Origin: Sabethes cyaneus
Taxonomy: Eukaryota; Arthropoda; Insecta; Diptera; Culicidae
Length of the DNA: 64,000 nt
Direction of reading: 5' to 3'
NCBI RefSeq assembly: GCF_943734655.1
Contig: NC_071355.1
Location: 200,216,939-200,280,938 of the forward strand
Below are positions 1 through 12,034 of this stretch, in pieces. The translations under genes and the position numbers were made by a program. Each line of letters opens with the position of its first letter. Position 1 is the stretch's first letter. Under the pieces are notes generated by a model that had not been told where the DNA came from, did not search any database, and saw only the letters and a list, made by a program, of their open reading frames with translations.

Positions 1-2250
1 TAATGGTGTAGCAACGGCAACCCAGCAAGAGTATGATTGTAGATTTTCTGATTGTCGGCTACCTAATGCAAGAAAGTAAACACAAATCCAAAAGTGTTCG
101 TTTTGTTACACATTTTAATTCAAGGACGTCTACGAAAACGTTCCGTCCATTCCGAGAAGGAACGTTGTTTTCAACGAGGCTTCGAGGGACGCATCATCAG
201 CAAGTGGCGTCAGCGATTGACCATGAAATTTAGCGGCTCAAGACAATCACAAGGCAAATTGCGGCATAGCCCCATGTCATCCTGGAGATGTGGGCTGAGC
301 CAGGTAAAAATGCATACTTTCCACACTACAGGTTCAAGAACTGTTGCGAAAAAACCTAAGCGGCTTGAGTTGTCCAAGATTATGCAAGTAAAAGAGGAGG
401 CGAACCCTCAATTTATGAAAAACATTATTGTTGCTGTTGTTGTTTTTCATATGTGTCAGACTGTGTTCGTCACACGCGGTACACATAACACATAACACGA
501 TACATTTAAAATTAAAATGCAGCGAAACTAAAAGAGATAGGCATTTTATGTCAAATAACGTAATGTAGAAAGTTAGCAGAGCTTTAAATTGGTGATCAAA
601 AGCAATCAATTTTATCACACCTTTTTAGGAGAAATTCGATAAAAACGCCTTGAGAAACACTTACTTCAAAGCTTTTTGTTTCTAAAAAGTTACTAAATTT
701 CATGGAGTACGAGGTTTAAGACTAATTTTCAGTACGCTTTGACGCTTTGGCCGCTTTCTACCAAATGTTCCTTGACATAAGGGAACGAGCACTGGGGGTA
801 GACAAAAAGGGTGCTGGTCACTACCAATGGGAGAGGTTGTTTCTCTTCCGTTATAGGAATTTTCAAAGAGCAAACAGATGAATAACTGACCACGAAAGAA
901 GGCAGAGCTGATTGGGAGCCCATACCTAACATAACTCCGAAACACCTGGACGGTTCTTCATCAAACTTGGCACACATGTACCTTGACATAAAAAAAATCA
1001 GTGTTGGGAGTTCCAACAAGAGGGGATCCAAATCAGTAAAAGGGATCGCGTTTCTCTTGTATTTGGAATGATTGCAATTGTACCACTGACGAACTGACAT
1101 GACACGAGCGTTTCATTTTTGACTCACAAGATCTTTCATGCAAACAACCACTTGCTTACAAGCGAGCGATTGCTTATGTTAAGGCAACACCGAAAGTGGC
1201 TAACGTTATTGTGTTAGAGCGACAAACACTGTACTGTACATCTCATGTGTTCGTTAAAAACCTGAACGTTTATTTGAATGTTGCATTAGTATTGGTAATA
1301 TATGTCAAATGGCAGAGCTTGCAAACATAAACACAGCTGATCCGCAACCAACCGCACCGACTGCGAACATCCCGAAATATGGTTTATTTTCTTTATCAAG
1401 ACATTCCGATTCATCTAAGATTTGCAGCAGCAATTTAATAATGCATAGAATCAATAGGATGGCTAATTAATCCGTTTGCATTGAAGGCGAGTTTTTGATT
1501 GCTGGTCAGCTTGTTTACTTTTTCTGAGCTTATCAATGCGGTAAAAGCAGAAAGCTCTTTGAAAGCTCATTGATGTGGCGAAACTTTGAGACCGTGGTGT
1601 TGTTTTTTCGGAAAGCGCTAGTGCAACGAAATATGTGCGCAACCAAATATCTATTAACTAATTCCAGATTATACGTTTTATGACACGTAATGATCTATAT
1701 GATCCGTTCAATTTGTTTTCCATTAGCAATTATGTTTTGCTAAGTGTTTGTTGATATATAGCGGGTCGATAAATGGAAGTTTTAGAAAATTATAACAGCT
1801 CGGAAAGCACTGATTACGTGCTCTGCCAATACAGATGCATTTTAAGGCACAAAACAATACATGCATCGAACGGTAGCCATTTATCCAGCCATCTTTGAGC
1901 CATTTTCGGTTTCCTCTTAAACAGCAGAGAGATTTACAAAAGTACGGGAGAGAGATTTATGCAAAATTCAGTTTGTTTCAACGGCAATCTCTATGAATAT
2001 CGAAAATAACCCGGTAGTTTTTTGTGTATTGCAAAAAAGGATAAGGTAATTTTTACAAAGGGCATTATGCATTCACTTGTGCTCCTAATGTGTTTTTATT
2101 TTTTCGTGTCGGTCACACATACCTAGTTAGTGAATGACATTCTGCCAAACTTGTTCTCTACTTTTTCAAGATAAATAGCGATCCATTGTGGAGATGGTGT
2201 TACTGTTTAAAGTATTTTGATTCAAATTTTCGGACACAAGTTTTTTAAGG
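1..2250. other. Unassigned AT-rich sequence
   Basis: I see no convincing gene here. Short open frames on both strands lack recognisable domains. An 11-bp motif CCTTGACATAA recurs at 770 and 981, about 210 bp apart, next to text resembling degenerate dispersed-repeat units seen elsewhere in insect DNA, so 720-1010 may be an old repeat. The rest looks single copy. Confidence 0.5.
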
Positions 2251-2253
2251 AAA

Positions 2254-2508
2254 ATGTATGGGATGTCATGTCGGTTCGTTCGGTTCGTCGGTGATTCAAA
2301 TTTCATTCTAGATTCTACCGCAACGCATGGTTCATACATCCCCAACTTGAATCGGTACCGCTGTCAAGCAATGCTCGGCTGGAGTCCGTTCACACCACAG
2401 AAGTTGAATGCAATCTATCATACAAGTAGTTCATTCAACAAGCCATCCACTAAACAGTGGGCTAAGTTGGCATTCTTCTATCTGTTAAGGTTTCAGAGTC
2501 CTGTCTAA
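2254..2508 (+). pseudogene. Possible copia-like RT/RNase H boundary remnant
   Basis: The C-terminal part of this 84-residue frame reads SSSFNKPSTKQWAKL then LLRFQ. This resembles the spacing after the reverse transcriptase of Ty1/copia elements, where a serine-rich NKPS..HW block precedes a LRYLKGT block. No other copia motif, LTR or upstream domain is visible. The match is short, so this is a weak call and may be chance. What is seen is one open frame; family membership is inference. Confidence 0.2.
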
Positions 2509-2627
2509 CGACGGCAGCTGAGCTGAGCCCAATTTTTTTGGAAGTTGGCTGAAGCTTCAGGAGACCAACCAAAATGGAATGAACTATGTACAATATGTCC
2601 ACAAATTATTTTTAATAATTTACCTTA

Positions 2628-3036
2628 GGCCATTGCAAATCATATTTAAAGTTTTTGTCACCCCCCCCCCCCCTTGGAAATTGGCTTGAAAAATCGGGGG
2701 GCAAAAAAAATAATTTGTAGGATATGAGTCAAGTTTCTTTTTATAAAATCAATTATCTGTGGGCTTTACAGTCTGAAAAACTCAAAAAATGGGTCTCCGA
2801 GTTGAATTAACGCTTCTAGCACGAAACAGAAATGGAAATTCGAACAATGGAATTTCCGAAAATCGTCCAAAAAAATTTTCCTTCGTTTTTGTCTTTTTTC
2901 GTATATTTTTGCATAGAAAATAATAACGTATATATTATAAGCAAGAATAGATTCGGTTTGCACGTTTAAACCTTAAATAAAAATTCTTAAAATCCATGTT
3001 TTTTTGCTCGATTACATTCACTTTGTTTTTTTTTTT
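2628..3036 (+). repeat. Truncated copy of a TTA-flanked MITE
   Basis: Starts TTA|GGCCATTGCAAATCATATTT, runs through a poly-C tract near 2660-2675, and matches the complete copy at 33072-33541 almost base for base until the poly-T tract near 3036, where similarity stops. It therefore lacks the right terminal inverted repeat. The left TTA is the presumed half of a 3-bp target duplication. Confidence 0.75.
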
Positions 3037-3269
3037 CAAAGTGTGCTGCTCTGTATGCTATTAATCGTTCGAAATCAAATCATACCTTTGGATGTTTGTA
3101 ACATTTATGTAATCTAATTAGAGTAAAATGTAACTTGGAAAATTCTTGATCGTTGGTTGTCATTTACTATTTTTTTGAATTCTGCGATTTGGTTCAGTCT
3201 GATTTAACACCGACTATGTATAAAATACGTTACAAATAGGTATATTTTGCTTAAGCTTAAATCACACAT

Positions 3270-3401
3270 GGCGAGTTTGCCGGCTGTTAGCAAGCGAGTT
3301 TACAAGTTGATTTTCTACTTGCTGACTGGCTAGTCTAGTGGACACACTGACACTGGGCGAGTTTACAATCAACTCGCTAACTAGCAGCCAGCAAATTCGC
3401 C
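3270..3401. repeat. Imperfect inverted repeat, 132 bp
   Basis: Left arm GGCGAGTTTGCCGGCTGTTA and the reverse complement of the right arm, GGCGAATTTGCTGGCTGCTA, match well over at least 35 bp, including a shared GCGAGTT block. A small foldback MITE is likely. No clear target duplication was found. Confidence 0.5.
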
Positions 3402-3762
3402 TAATGTAATTGAGGTTCTAGATTACCTATATATTCAGTTAAATTCACTCTACATAGTTCTACATGCTGATAATTACAGCCCGTAGTGATTTCGAATAAT
3501 ACTACAATTAAAATGGTTTTTAGTTTGCGTTCACTCGTACGCGCGTTTCGAATGAACGCGCGCTGCCTTTAACTGTCGCATGCATGCTTGCATACATACT
3601 ATAACTAGAATCACGCCGCCGCGCCGCCCTTTACCACTGCCACTGGCAGTACGGTGCGGTGGGGCACGGCCGTAGTCGTGGTATCGTGGATAAAAACATC
3701 TACATGTTGCAGCAACAATCGGTACGGCAGTCGCCGCAACGCAAGAGTGTGTTATTCCGTTC

Positions 3763-3795
3763 AGTTCCGAGTGAAACGTGAACCGGTGTGGACGT
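3763..3795 (+). promoter_or_regulatory. Candidate Inr + DPE core promoter
   Basis: TCAGTT at 3761-3766 fits the arthropod initiator TCAKTY with the start A at 3763. GGACGT at 3790-3795 sits exactly at +28 to +33 and fits the DPE consensus RGWYVT. Surrounding sequence (3530-3850) is more GC-rich than its neighbours and has no TATA box, as expected for a DPE promoter. The motif match and spacing are seen; promoter activity is inferred. The downstream gene is unknown: it may be the immunoglobulin gene at 49652 or one outside the window. Confidence 0.5.
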
Positions 3796-4132
3796 GTTTT
3801 AGCATTTGCGCTATCCATGCTGCCTTTTCCCATACACTGTGAACCGCCGAATGAAGAATCAGAACGATCGCACCCCGTGAATTCCACAAGTGTGTGTACG
3901 ATATGTTTGTCGCCATAAAATCGCCCCGCGAGTAGTTCGAAATTAAGTGCATAGTGTAATTATTGTTTACTTAAACGCTTTCCGTACGGGTGCAGTTTAG
4001 TGAAATTCCGTGTGACACACAATCATTCCGAGTATTGCGATTTGATTGAAGTTCGGTAGTGGATGTGCTTGTTGCTTGTGTCGAGATTTTAAGCTGCCAG
4101 TGCGCGCCACTTAGCCATTGTCGAGTGCTGTA

Positions 4133-5443
4133 GGGGAACAAGGGGTAAGAAGGCCCGGCGGGGTAAGAGGGACCACATCGATTTCGTCAAGAAATCCTTA
4201 AATTTTCTACACATGCCCCAGTATGTTTTGTTTATTAGCCTATCTAAACACTTTCGAGACAACCTGTAGCACTCGGCCGTATCCAACGTCAAAACTAGAA
4301 TCAAAACAAACTTTTCGTTCGCAGTGTCTTCATGCGATATAATTTCAGCAGCAACAAATTTAAGGTTTTTCAGCAAAAAAAAACTAAGTATTTTGACGTT
4401 TCTTTTACCACTGACTTTAATTGGGCAATTCTTGTTCTGCGTGTGGCGGAAAATGTATATAAAATAGTACGGATTGAGAGATAAAAGCAAAATAATGTAA
4501 ATTGTTAACTAGGGGTAAGACGGGCCATTTTTCACGGGGTAAAAGGGCCATACGTCATAGTGCTCATAACTGCCTAAAGTTCTTCTGTTTAGTGTCTTAA
4601 TAGATTTTAAAAATATTGAATGAAAAACCAACCTTTTTCCTGTTAAATTTGACTAACTATTTTATTATTCTGACAGATACGCATTTCGTTTACGACTTGC
4701 AGGCTTCATCAGTGTCTTTTTCGAAATAGTGTACACCTGTAATAAAAATTATCCCTGAATCTGAGATCATCCTGTCTAACACAGAGCCTCCCACGTCAAA
4801 AGAAGCCAACAAGTGCCATTCGAAAAACACAATCAATGTAAATTTGGATCTAATGGAATCAAAATTCGATGATTCCAATTCACTTAACGTTGCCTTCTTT
4901 ACCTTCACCTAAAGTTAATGGTATTCGAAGAGTAAACGTCCCGCTGACAAATCAACAAAAATAACGCCAAGAAAAGAGTAAATAAAAACCAGTGGAGTAA
5001 AATAACGTCTACTCTTATTTTCAAAATTGAACTAGTAGTTAAGTTCCTTCTTTTAGCAGGTGTCTAAATTAAACTATACCTTCTTTTAGCATGTACCTAA
5101 AAACCCCTTAAGAACTTGTTCTTACTTAGTTAATAATATTGAAATTGTGTTTACAACTCAAAGAAACCTTCAAATCTGCCACAATCCGCCTTACTCCGCC
5201 ATGGTCCGTCTTACCCCTTTGGTGGTCCTTCTTACCCCGCCTGGTTGTGAACGAGTAATTTTTAGACGTTTCGAAAATTGATGAAAAATCACGGAAAAAT
5301 AAACTAATTTATTCTTTACATAATTTTTAATGGTAGATAAATGAATGCTTTTCCATGTGTGGAACAAGAAAATATGAATTTTCGTACACATTATATGCTA
5401 GCAATTTATTCGCTTAGGGTGGCCGTCTTACCCCGTCTTCCCC
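4133..5443. mobile_element. TA-flanked TIR element, 1.31 kb (GGGGTAAGA family)
   Basis: Flanked by TA at 4131-4132 and 5444-5445. The left end GGGGAACAAGGGGTAAGAAG and the reversed right end GGGGAAGACGGGGTAAGACG form imperfect terminal inverted repeats. GGGGTAAGA-type motifs recur subterminally (near 4141, 4161, 4511, 4537) and in inverse orientation (near 5190-5240 and 5421-5434). No transposase frame is recognisable, so it is non-autonomous, probably Tc1/mariner-type by its TA duplication. It shares its end structure with the element at 6580-7541. Confidence 0.75.
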
Positions 5444-5950
5444 TATGTTCTTCGTGATTTTATAGCATTCGCTACGACGCAACGTGGATGTGTGAATGGG
5501 ATTGATAATTCCTTGACGTCGCAGTAGAAGTCCAAAGCAACAAGTGGTGTGGTAAAGGGGGCGGCGGGTGATACGGTTCGGAAGGGACGGCCCCCAAAAA
5601 GAAAACACACTTCCAGAGATCGCGAACGAAGAAAACATCCGTCGCGGGCAAGAGAACACAGCCAAAAAGTCAATGAATCGCAGCACCAACCAACGATGAT
5701 GTTACGAAAGTCGAGATATTAGAGCGGAGTTCTACCGCACCCATATATCAGTATCAGAGCAGAAAAGGGAAAGAAAGCTGCAAAGCAGCTTAAGTTCGAG
5801 AAAAATATAATATTATTTTCATTCTGAATGAGGTTCGTGATGTGATTGGGAACGTATTTTTGGTGAAAGCTTGTGGGAACAGTGTCCAAGAAGAGTTCTG
5901 TGTTTTGGGGGTGACTGCAACAACGGAAAGAGAAATCTCCAATAGCTAAT

Positions 5951-6579
5951 GTGAGTAGAAAAAATCTCGATGTAGTAATTTAAAAATCATTTAAGTCACG
6001 CATCGTTATTGTGTACCCGTAATTTGAAACACTAGACCTATTAACATAGCGCATCAAAATTGAGTTCAGAAAAACACGTTGGTAGAAGTTGGTGACGTAA
6101 TTTGGAATAAAACCCGCGCGGTGTGTATGTTGGTAATGGTTATCTTATTTGGCATTATTGCGTCGAAGCATCAAGCGTTAAGAGATAAATGCTTGTATGG
6201 AAACACAATCAACCGGATGAATAATATGTAGGTACAGGTAGACAGCAAGAATATCGACACTGACGACGACGACCAAGCCGGTCGAACGTCGACGAAGCAA
6301 AAACTCGCGCAATCAACCGGTTTCGTGGCTTAGTCAGGGTGTGCTTATGTGTGTTAGGGTTTTACCTGAACAAAAAATATAACAACGTCAGTAGAATATA
6401 GGTGCATTTTGGATTTCAAAGAATCTTGAAAACCAAGAAGCATTGCAACTGGATTTTAAATCCGTTAGTTTGGATGAATTTCGTCAAACCACGCTATATT
6501 TTTCCACACAAACTTTCAAAACTTATACAAAATTTCTAAGTGAGTGCCATCCAAAACGAACAAATTGATTCGCTCTATA
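5951..6579. other. Unassigned, presumed intronic or intergenic
   Basis: Follows the donor-like site at 5951. No open frame, repeat or RNA signal is recognised. The segment 6240-6310 is GC-richer (GACGACGACC, GGTCGAACGTCG) without an identifiable function. Confidence 0.4.
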
Positions 6580-7541
6580 GGGGAACTGTGGGTAAGACGA
6601 ACAGGTTAAGAAGAACATCTAATATAATACAGAAAACTTATGATTTACAAAACCTAAATACAGTTTACTTCAGTTCAATATATTGTTTTCAAAAGTAGCT
6701 AGTGAAATATTTGACAAAAAATGTTTTTCAATGTGTATTTTGAGTTTTAAAAATGGTCCGAAAAAGTGAACTTTTTTAGTGCTGCGGGTGAAACGGACAA
6801 TGTGTGGGGGTAAGATGGACAGGTTTTGTAAATCGCCCCAACAATGAGCATATTATTATTTTTGACCCTTAACAAATTGAATACGTAAAATATGGTGGTG
6901 TAGCGTGCAAAAAGTGAAGGGGGCAGTCCACCCTCTCCCACCAATAGCAGCCAATCGAAAATTGTTTGGCAGCGGCAATATGAACTAGCATTCCAAAGTC
7001 TATTTCGTGCCTGGCTACTGCTAATTTGTTTGAAGTCCACATTTGCCGGTTAAATTTTCATTTTTATGCATGAGATAATACTAAGAAGCAAAATCAACCA
7101 TTTTATTATGATATGTTCACTGACCATCTTACCCACACTGGCAGCTGTCCATTTCACCCCACCATTATACATATTTTTAAAACGTTTACAATTTTTCATA
7201 TGTAAATAAAATTACCTATTTTTCCAATGCAGACGTTACTTGAAAAGGTATTAAATCGAAATACTTCATGTTATGGGTTACATTTCAGAATTAAACCACG
7301 CCAAAAGCTTATTTTCGATGGCAAAAAAGTTACATCCAAACGCAGAATCACTTCCACTTTTCAGTTTTTCTGTACTTTATCAAAAGTTGAAAGTTCTAAA
7401 TGATGATGGAAACGTTCAGAAACCATGAGATAGTAAGATGGTTGGATGCCCATCAAAACATTTACGAATTTTAATGCTTAACTGGTAGAATCAACCACCT
7501 GTCCGTCTTACCCACCCTGTTCGTCTTACCCACAGTTCCCC
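6580..7541. mobile_element. TA-flanked TIR element, 962 bp (GGGTAAGA family)
   Basis: Flanked by TA at 6578-6579 and 7542-7543. The first 26 bp, beginning GGGGAACTGTGGGTAAGACG, match the reversed right end exactly. Further GGGTAAGA/GGGTGAAACGGAC-like blocks lie inside near 6785-6830 and, inverted, near 7120-7165. No transposase frame is present. The perfect inverted repeats suggest a younger insertion than the related element at 4133-5443. Confidence 0.85.
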
Positions 7542-7543
7542 TA

Positions 7544-8368
7544 CCTAAAAAATTAAGAAATAAGAGATGCCTAAACATGCACTCATGCTAAGAAAGTCTA
7601 AATTTATCTTATCATCATAACCTAAAGGCGAAAATTATTGACTCAAAGAATTACAATGTGTCCATGTCCAGTTATGAAAGCTACTAGGCTGTTTTACCAT
7701 GCACATTTATTTCTTTTTTGGAAAGGGTTACTCCCTTGATGTATGATTCGAAAAATGATGAATAGGATGAACTGGAAAATGTCGATATATTGAACAAAAA
7801 TATATTGGTTTCTATGCCAGGTAGAACCCAATATATTTGTGGTCTATACGAGATTTTCCAGTTCATCTAATTAATTACTTTTCGTATCAGATATTTACTT
7901 CCTGTCCAATAAAGTTTACGTTATATGATCACGTATAGAGTCATACACGATCATGCTGTGCTAGATGTTTTTATTTTTTATTTATTTAGTTATAGGATTG
8001 TTTCAAAGTAATGATGTGCTAAACCTAGAATGCGTTAGGATTCTATTGACGTTTTTGTTGCACGGAATGCGAAACAAATACAACAAACACATAAACCAAA
8101 AATTGAATCAATATTTTGCTAACTTGTCCAGCATTCCTGTGCGCATTTCTCACATACCCATTTTCAGTGTGAATGATATTAAATAATTTTTGTGCCATTT
8201 TTTGACTTCTAAACAATTGCAATAACCCTACTAAGGGGTTTCCAATTCAATCATTATTCATTGGCTAATGAATAAAATCTACTTCAATTCTGTGACATTT
8301 ACATTTTATTGGGGTAATTATTCTGACTGACAGACTGTCTCCATGAATAAAATTACAAGTTAATTCTA
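7544..8368. other. Unassigned AT-rich sequence
   Basis: No gene or family recognised. Short frames near 7684-7866 and 7965-8186 have no recognisable domain. Confidence 0.45.
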
Positions 8369-8579
8369 CGTTTTATTCTGCTACTAAATTAAATTACACA
8401 ATGTTCACATTAAGGATAATTACAAAATTTCACCACACTATAATTAAACTACAATTATAATATAGCTAAGCTAACCATCCACTCACACCATAGTTGTAGT
8501 GTAATTATAGTGTAGTAAAGTTTTGTAATTATTCTTAATGTGAACATTGTGTAGTTTAATTTAGTAGCAGAATAAAACG
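8369..8579. mobile_element. Foldback MITE, 211 bp
   Basis: The two halves are near-complete reverse complements: left CGTTTTATTCTGCTACTAAA pairs with the right end TTTAGTAGCAGAATAAAACG, and similarity continues for about 90 bp per arm to a short loop near 8465-8480. The inner arms are less similar than the outer arms. An 11-bp direct repeat AAGTTAATTCT lies outside at about 8357 and 8653 but is not adjacent on the right. Superfamily is not assigned. Confidence 0.75.
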
Positions 8580-9399
8580 GAAAACCTTCCTAATTTAACT
8601 CGTATTCGAGATTCTGCTAAGATGCTCACCTTAATACCTTTTAATTAGTTAAGTTAATTCTGTTTCAGAACGTATAAATGCGACGGTTCAGCAAGCTAAC
8701 ACAGTTTTTCCACTTTTAAGAAAGTTCGAATACATTCTGTGATTGGTTTATTGGATCCAAATAAAGTTTGTAGCAAGCCCGATGAGCATACGTTCCACGC
8801 ACTTGTACACCAAGAAATCGGTATTAAACCTGCATATTTCAACTCATATTATACTGGATATGAACCAGTGATTATTGAACTACAAGGAAAACGTAGTTCT
8901 CAACACAATCAACATACAGAACGTTAAATAATTAGCACATTGATGAAGTGTACACATATTAAAACATGGTGGAAAAAGCGGTATTTCTGCGATGGTGTCC
9001 CGTTACGAAATGTAACTTGTCATACCTACCTAAATAGCAATCTAAATCAAAAAGTAAATACTACGTTAGAAAGTACACTTAACAGACATAATTTAAAACT
9101 TGTTTAATAACTGAGAAACAAACGTATTTTTTAGTAGTGGGAGCAAAATGTCAATGAAAGTCGGGTCCTCGTCGTAACGGGACACGCAGGAATGTGTCAT
9201 AAATAGTGGTTGTTGCTATGCTCGGAAAGTAAGCAAGGAAAGTAGTTTTGTAAAATAGATTTTAAAGTTGCCTGATTTTGCCACAAAAACCGCCTGATAC
9301 ACTTGCATCTGTGGCCGAGTGTGTCAAGGTTCAGTAAACGACATCTATCATATTGGCATGACTGTTGTTGTCAAAGAAGATGTTGCAAAAACAGTCTAA
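8580..9399. other. Unassigned; one ATG-less 62-codon frame
   Basis: A frame at 8739-8927 begins with GTG rather than ATG and reads PNKVCSKPDEHTFHALVHQE without a domain I recognise. It may be debris of a retroelement 5' region ahead of the Jockey-type element, but nothing proves that. No other feature is seen. Confidence 0.4.
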
Positions 9400-9517
9400 A
9401 GGCCCAGACACAATGCATATGGATTTTACTACGTTGCGGAAATTTGACAGAAAACCCATGGAAAAACTGTCAAATTGCCGCAACGTAGTAAAATCCGTAT
9501 GCATTGTGTCTGGGCCT
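9400..9517. mobile_element. TAA-flanked hairpin MITE, 118 bp
   Basis: TAA at 9397-9399 and 9518-9520 flank arms AGGCCCAGACACAATGCATA and its near-exact reverse complement; the arms extend about 50 bp each (to the TTTGACAG block) with one mismatch. A 3-bp TAA/TTA duplication with GGCC ends is typical of PIF/Harbinger-type MITEs. The hairpin is almost uninterrupted, with a loop of roughly 15 bp. Confidence 0.85.
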
Positions 9518-11356
9518 TAACAAATCTCCTTTGCATACCTCCTTTGCTGGGAAACCAAACCAAGCGGGAAAACTAGGGCGCAAAAAAGGAGTTCAAGAGT
9601 GGTCATTCTTAAAATTATGCTAAATTGAAAAGAGCTAGAGCGAAGACACTCCGAGCATTCACTAGATGCCGTTGTCCGATCTTAAAGCGCAGGTTTACTA
9701 TTGCCAGTAATAACTATCGGCACTACAACAGATTCCTCTACAATCGGCATGTTCGTCGCGCTCAGCAAAATTTGCGTCGGAACCCGAACAAATTCTGGAA
9801 CTTTGTTAACACCAAGAGGAAAGAAAGCGGTCTTCCTTCGACTATGTCCCTTAATGATGCTAATGCTACCTCTGCTGCTGATAAATGCAATATGTTCGCG
9901 CAACATTTCTCAAGCGTATTTAACTGCGACCTGACCACTGCTCTACAGATAGAGCAAGCTCTATTAGATGTACCTTCTGCAGTGCTAGAAATGGATATCT
10001 TTAACAGAAATGAGCAATCCGTGATTTCTGCCGCTAGAAACTTGAAGTCGTCCTTTTCACCTGGACCCGGGGTAATTCCTGCAGCGTTAATGAAAAAATG
10101 TTCGGATATCCTAGCGCCTCCGTTAACCTTCCTATTCAACTTGTCACTTCAACAACAGAGTTTTCCTGTTACCTGGAAAAAATCCTGCATGTTTCCGGTT
10201 TTCAAAAAAGGCGATAAATGCAACGTAATGAACTACAGAGGAATAACGTCCTTGTGTGCGGAGTCAAAGGTTTTCGAGATTATCGTGAAGGATAGATTGT
10301 TTGCTGCTTGTCGAAATTATATTAGTACAGTGCAACACGGGTTTTTCCGTGGTCGTTCAGTAGAAACTAATCTTGTAAATTTCGTTTCATTTTGCATTAG
10401 AAATATTAGTTGTAAAGCACAAGTAGATACAGTATATACTGATCTTAAAGCCGCATTCGACACCGTTAACCATAAGCTGCTTGTGCATAAACTGAAAAAA
10501 CCTGGCTGTAGTGAACGGTTTTGTAATTGGCTGGAATCGTATCTTGTAAATAGGCAGCTCTATGTACGAATTCGGAATCACCAATCATCCTCATTTACGA
10601 ACAAATCAGGTGTGCCACAAGGTAGTAACCTAGGTCCTTTGTTGTTCTCATTATTCATAAATAATGCAGCACTGATCCTTGATCATGGCGGACGTCAATT
10701 CTTTGCCGACGATTTAAAAATATACTACGTAATTCGTCAAATTGGAGATTGTATGGAACTTCAAACTATGTTGAATCTATTTACCGACTGGTGTGAGAGG
10801 AACCAATTGCTATTAAGCGTGGAAAAATGTTGCGTCATCACTTACCATCGTACAAAAAATCCCATCCGATTTGATTACAGTATCGCCGGTAGCAAACTCA
10901 GTAGGGTCGAGCAGGTGAAAGACTTGGGAGTGATACTGGATGAAAAACTATCATTCAGGCCGCACATATCAACGACTATTGAAAAAGCTAGTCGACGACT
11001 TGGATTTATATTCAAAATAGCCCGTGAATTTGATGACCCTCTGTGCTTCAAAGCTTTATACTGTTCATTGGTCCGATCAACTTTAGAGTTTGCCAGCGTT
11101 GTTTGGTGCCCGCATCAGGCAACTTGGAACATGAGACTAGAAAGCATTCAGCGTAAATTTGTTCGTTATGCCCTGCGAAATCTCCCATGGAACGATCCTC
11201 AGAATTTGCCTTCTTACGAAGATCGCTGTCGGTTGTTGGGTATAAAAACGTTAGATCAACGTCGCCGGGCATCACAAGCAGTATTCATTGTAAAGCTAAT
11301 TACTGCGGAGTATGATGCCCCAGATCTATTATCACAAATCGGATTCTACGCACCTA

Positions 11357-12034
11357 CACTGATAATAAAACTTGGTTTATAGTACGAAAACGAGCGTTTG
11401 CTGTACGAATTCTTTCGTTGTTTTCTACCACGAACTAGATTCGTAAAATCAAACCTGAATGTTTTGTACATAGTAACAAAGCTATATTCGTACGAATCAT
11501 TTCATTTTACAAAATGGTTTGTGGATTTTACGAATGCACGAAAAGGCTGTCGATAAAAATAATACTAGATTTCACTATTTTCCGATAGGTGTCAGTATGC
11601 TACATTACCGACACCTATCGAAAAATAGCGAAATCTTTATTATCTCTGAAAAAAGCTGATTTTATCGGGAATCGAACTGAGCTCGTTTTGTCATACTTCT
11701 TTACGAACAGCCGACGACGCCGCAAACCACAGAACCACAGCTACTGCGTACCAAGACGGACATAATTGCACAAGTCTATTTTCTCTTCATACAATCTTCG
11801 CATCCCGTTTTCGTCGATAATGATGCCAGACAACAACCGTGCATCAAATGGGTCTTGATGCAAGACAGCTACGAATGTGCTCTCGTAAAAAATACGAACC
11901 ATTCGTAATAGCAACATTTGCGGTAAACAATAAGCCTACGAAAGTTTTTAAATGGTATGAAATTATTTGTACCAGCTACGAATAAAGTTTTACGAATATT
12001 TTTTCAAACAAAATACGAAATTATATTCTCAGTG
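11357..12034. mobile_element. TA-flanked MITE inside the Jockey RT, 678 bp
   Basis: Flanked by TA at 11355-11356 and 12035-12036. The ends are CACTGATAATAAAAC and, reversed, CACTGAGAATATAATTTC, giving short imperfect inverted repeats. At least a dozen TACGAA/TTCGTA hexamers are spread through it, mostly near the two ends, which may be transposase-binding repeats. On the minus strand a tRNA-like B box, AGTTCGATTCCCG, lies near 11672 with a GTAGCTGTGGTTCTGTGGTT block upstream. An inner hairpin occupies 11552-11644. The intact LINE frame either side confirms the boundaries. Confidence 0.85.
11552..11644. repeat. Stem-loop within the MITE
   Basis: CGATAGGTGTC on the left pairs with GACACCTATCG on the right around a 15-bp loop, and the arms extend outward through CTATTTT/AAAATAG and GATTTC/GAAATC to about 40 bp each with small gaps. 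Confidence 0.7.

Larger units (their letters stand above)
3763..5950 (+). other. Candidate noncoding first exon, interrupted by a MITE
   Basis: From the initiator at 3763 to the splice-donor-like AAT|GTGAGT at 5951, the sequence outside the inserted TIR element (4133-5443) is less AT-rich than the flanks and contains many short ATG frames but no long one, as in a 5' leader. Without the element the exon would be about 875 nt. The donor and promoter are seen as motifs only; no transcript evidence is available. An alternative is that this is merely unrepeated intergenic sequence. Confidence 0.35.

Noticed and set aside
8357..8662. AAGTTAATTCT direct repeat as target duplication of the 211-bp MITE
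   Set aside because: The right copy is more than 70 bp away from the element end, so it is not a flanking duplication.
8739..8927. 62-codon frame ahead of the Jockey-type element
   Set aside because: Begins with GTG, has no domain and no continuity with the RT; retained only as unassigned sequence.
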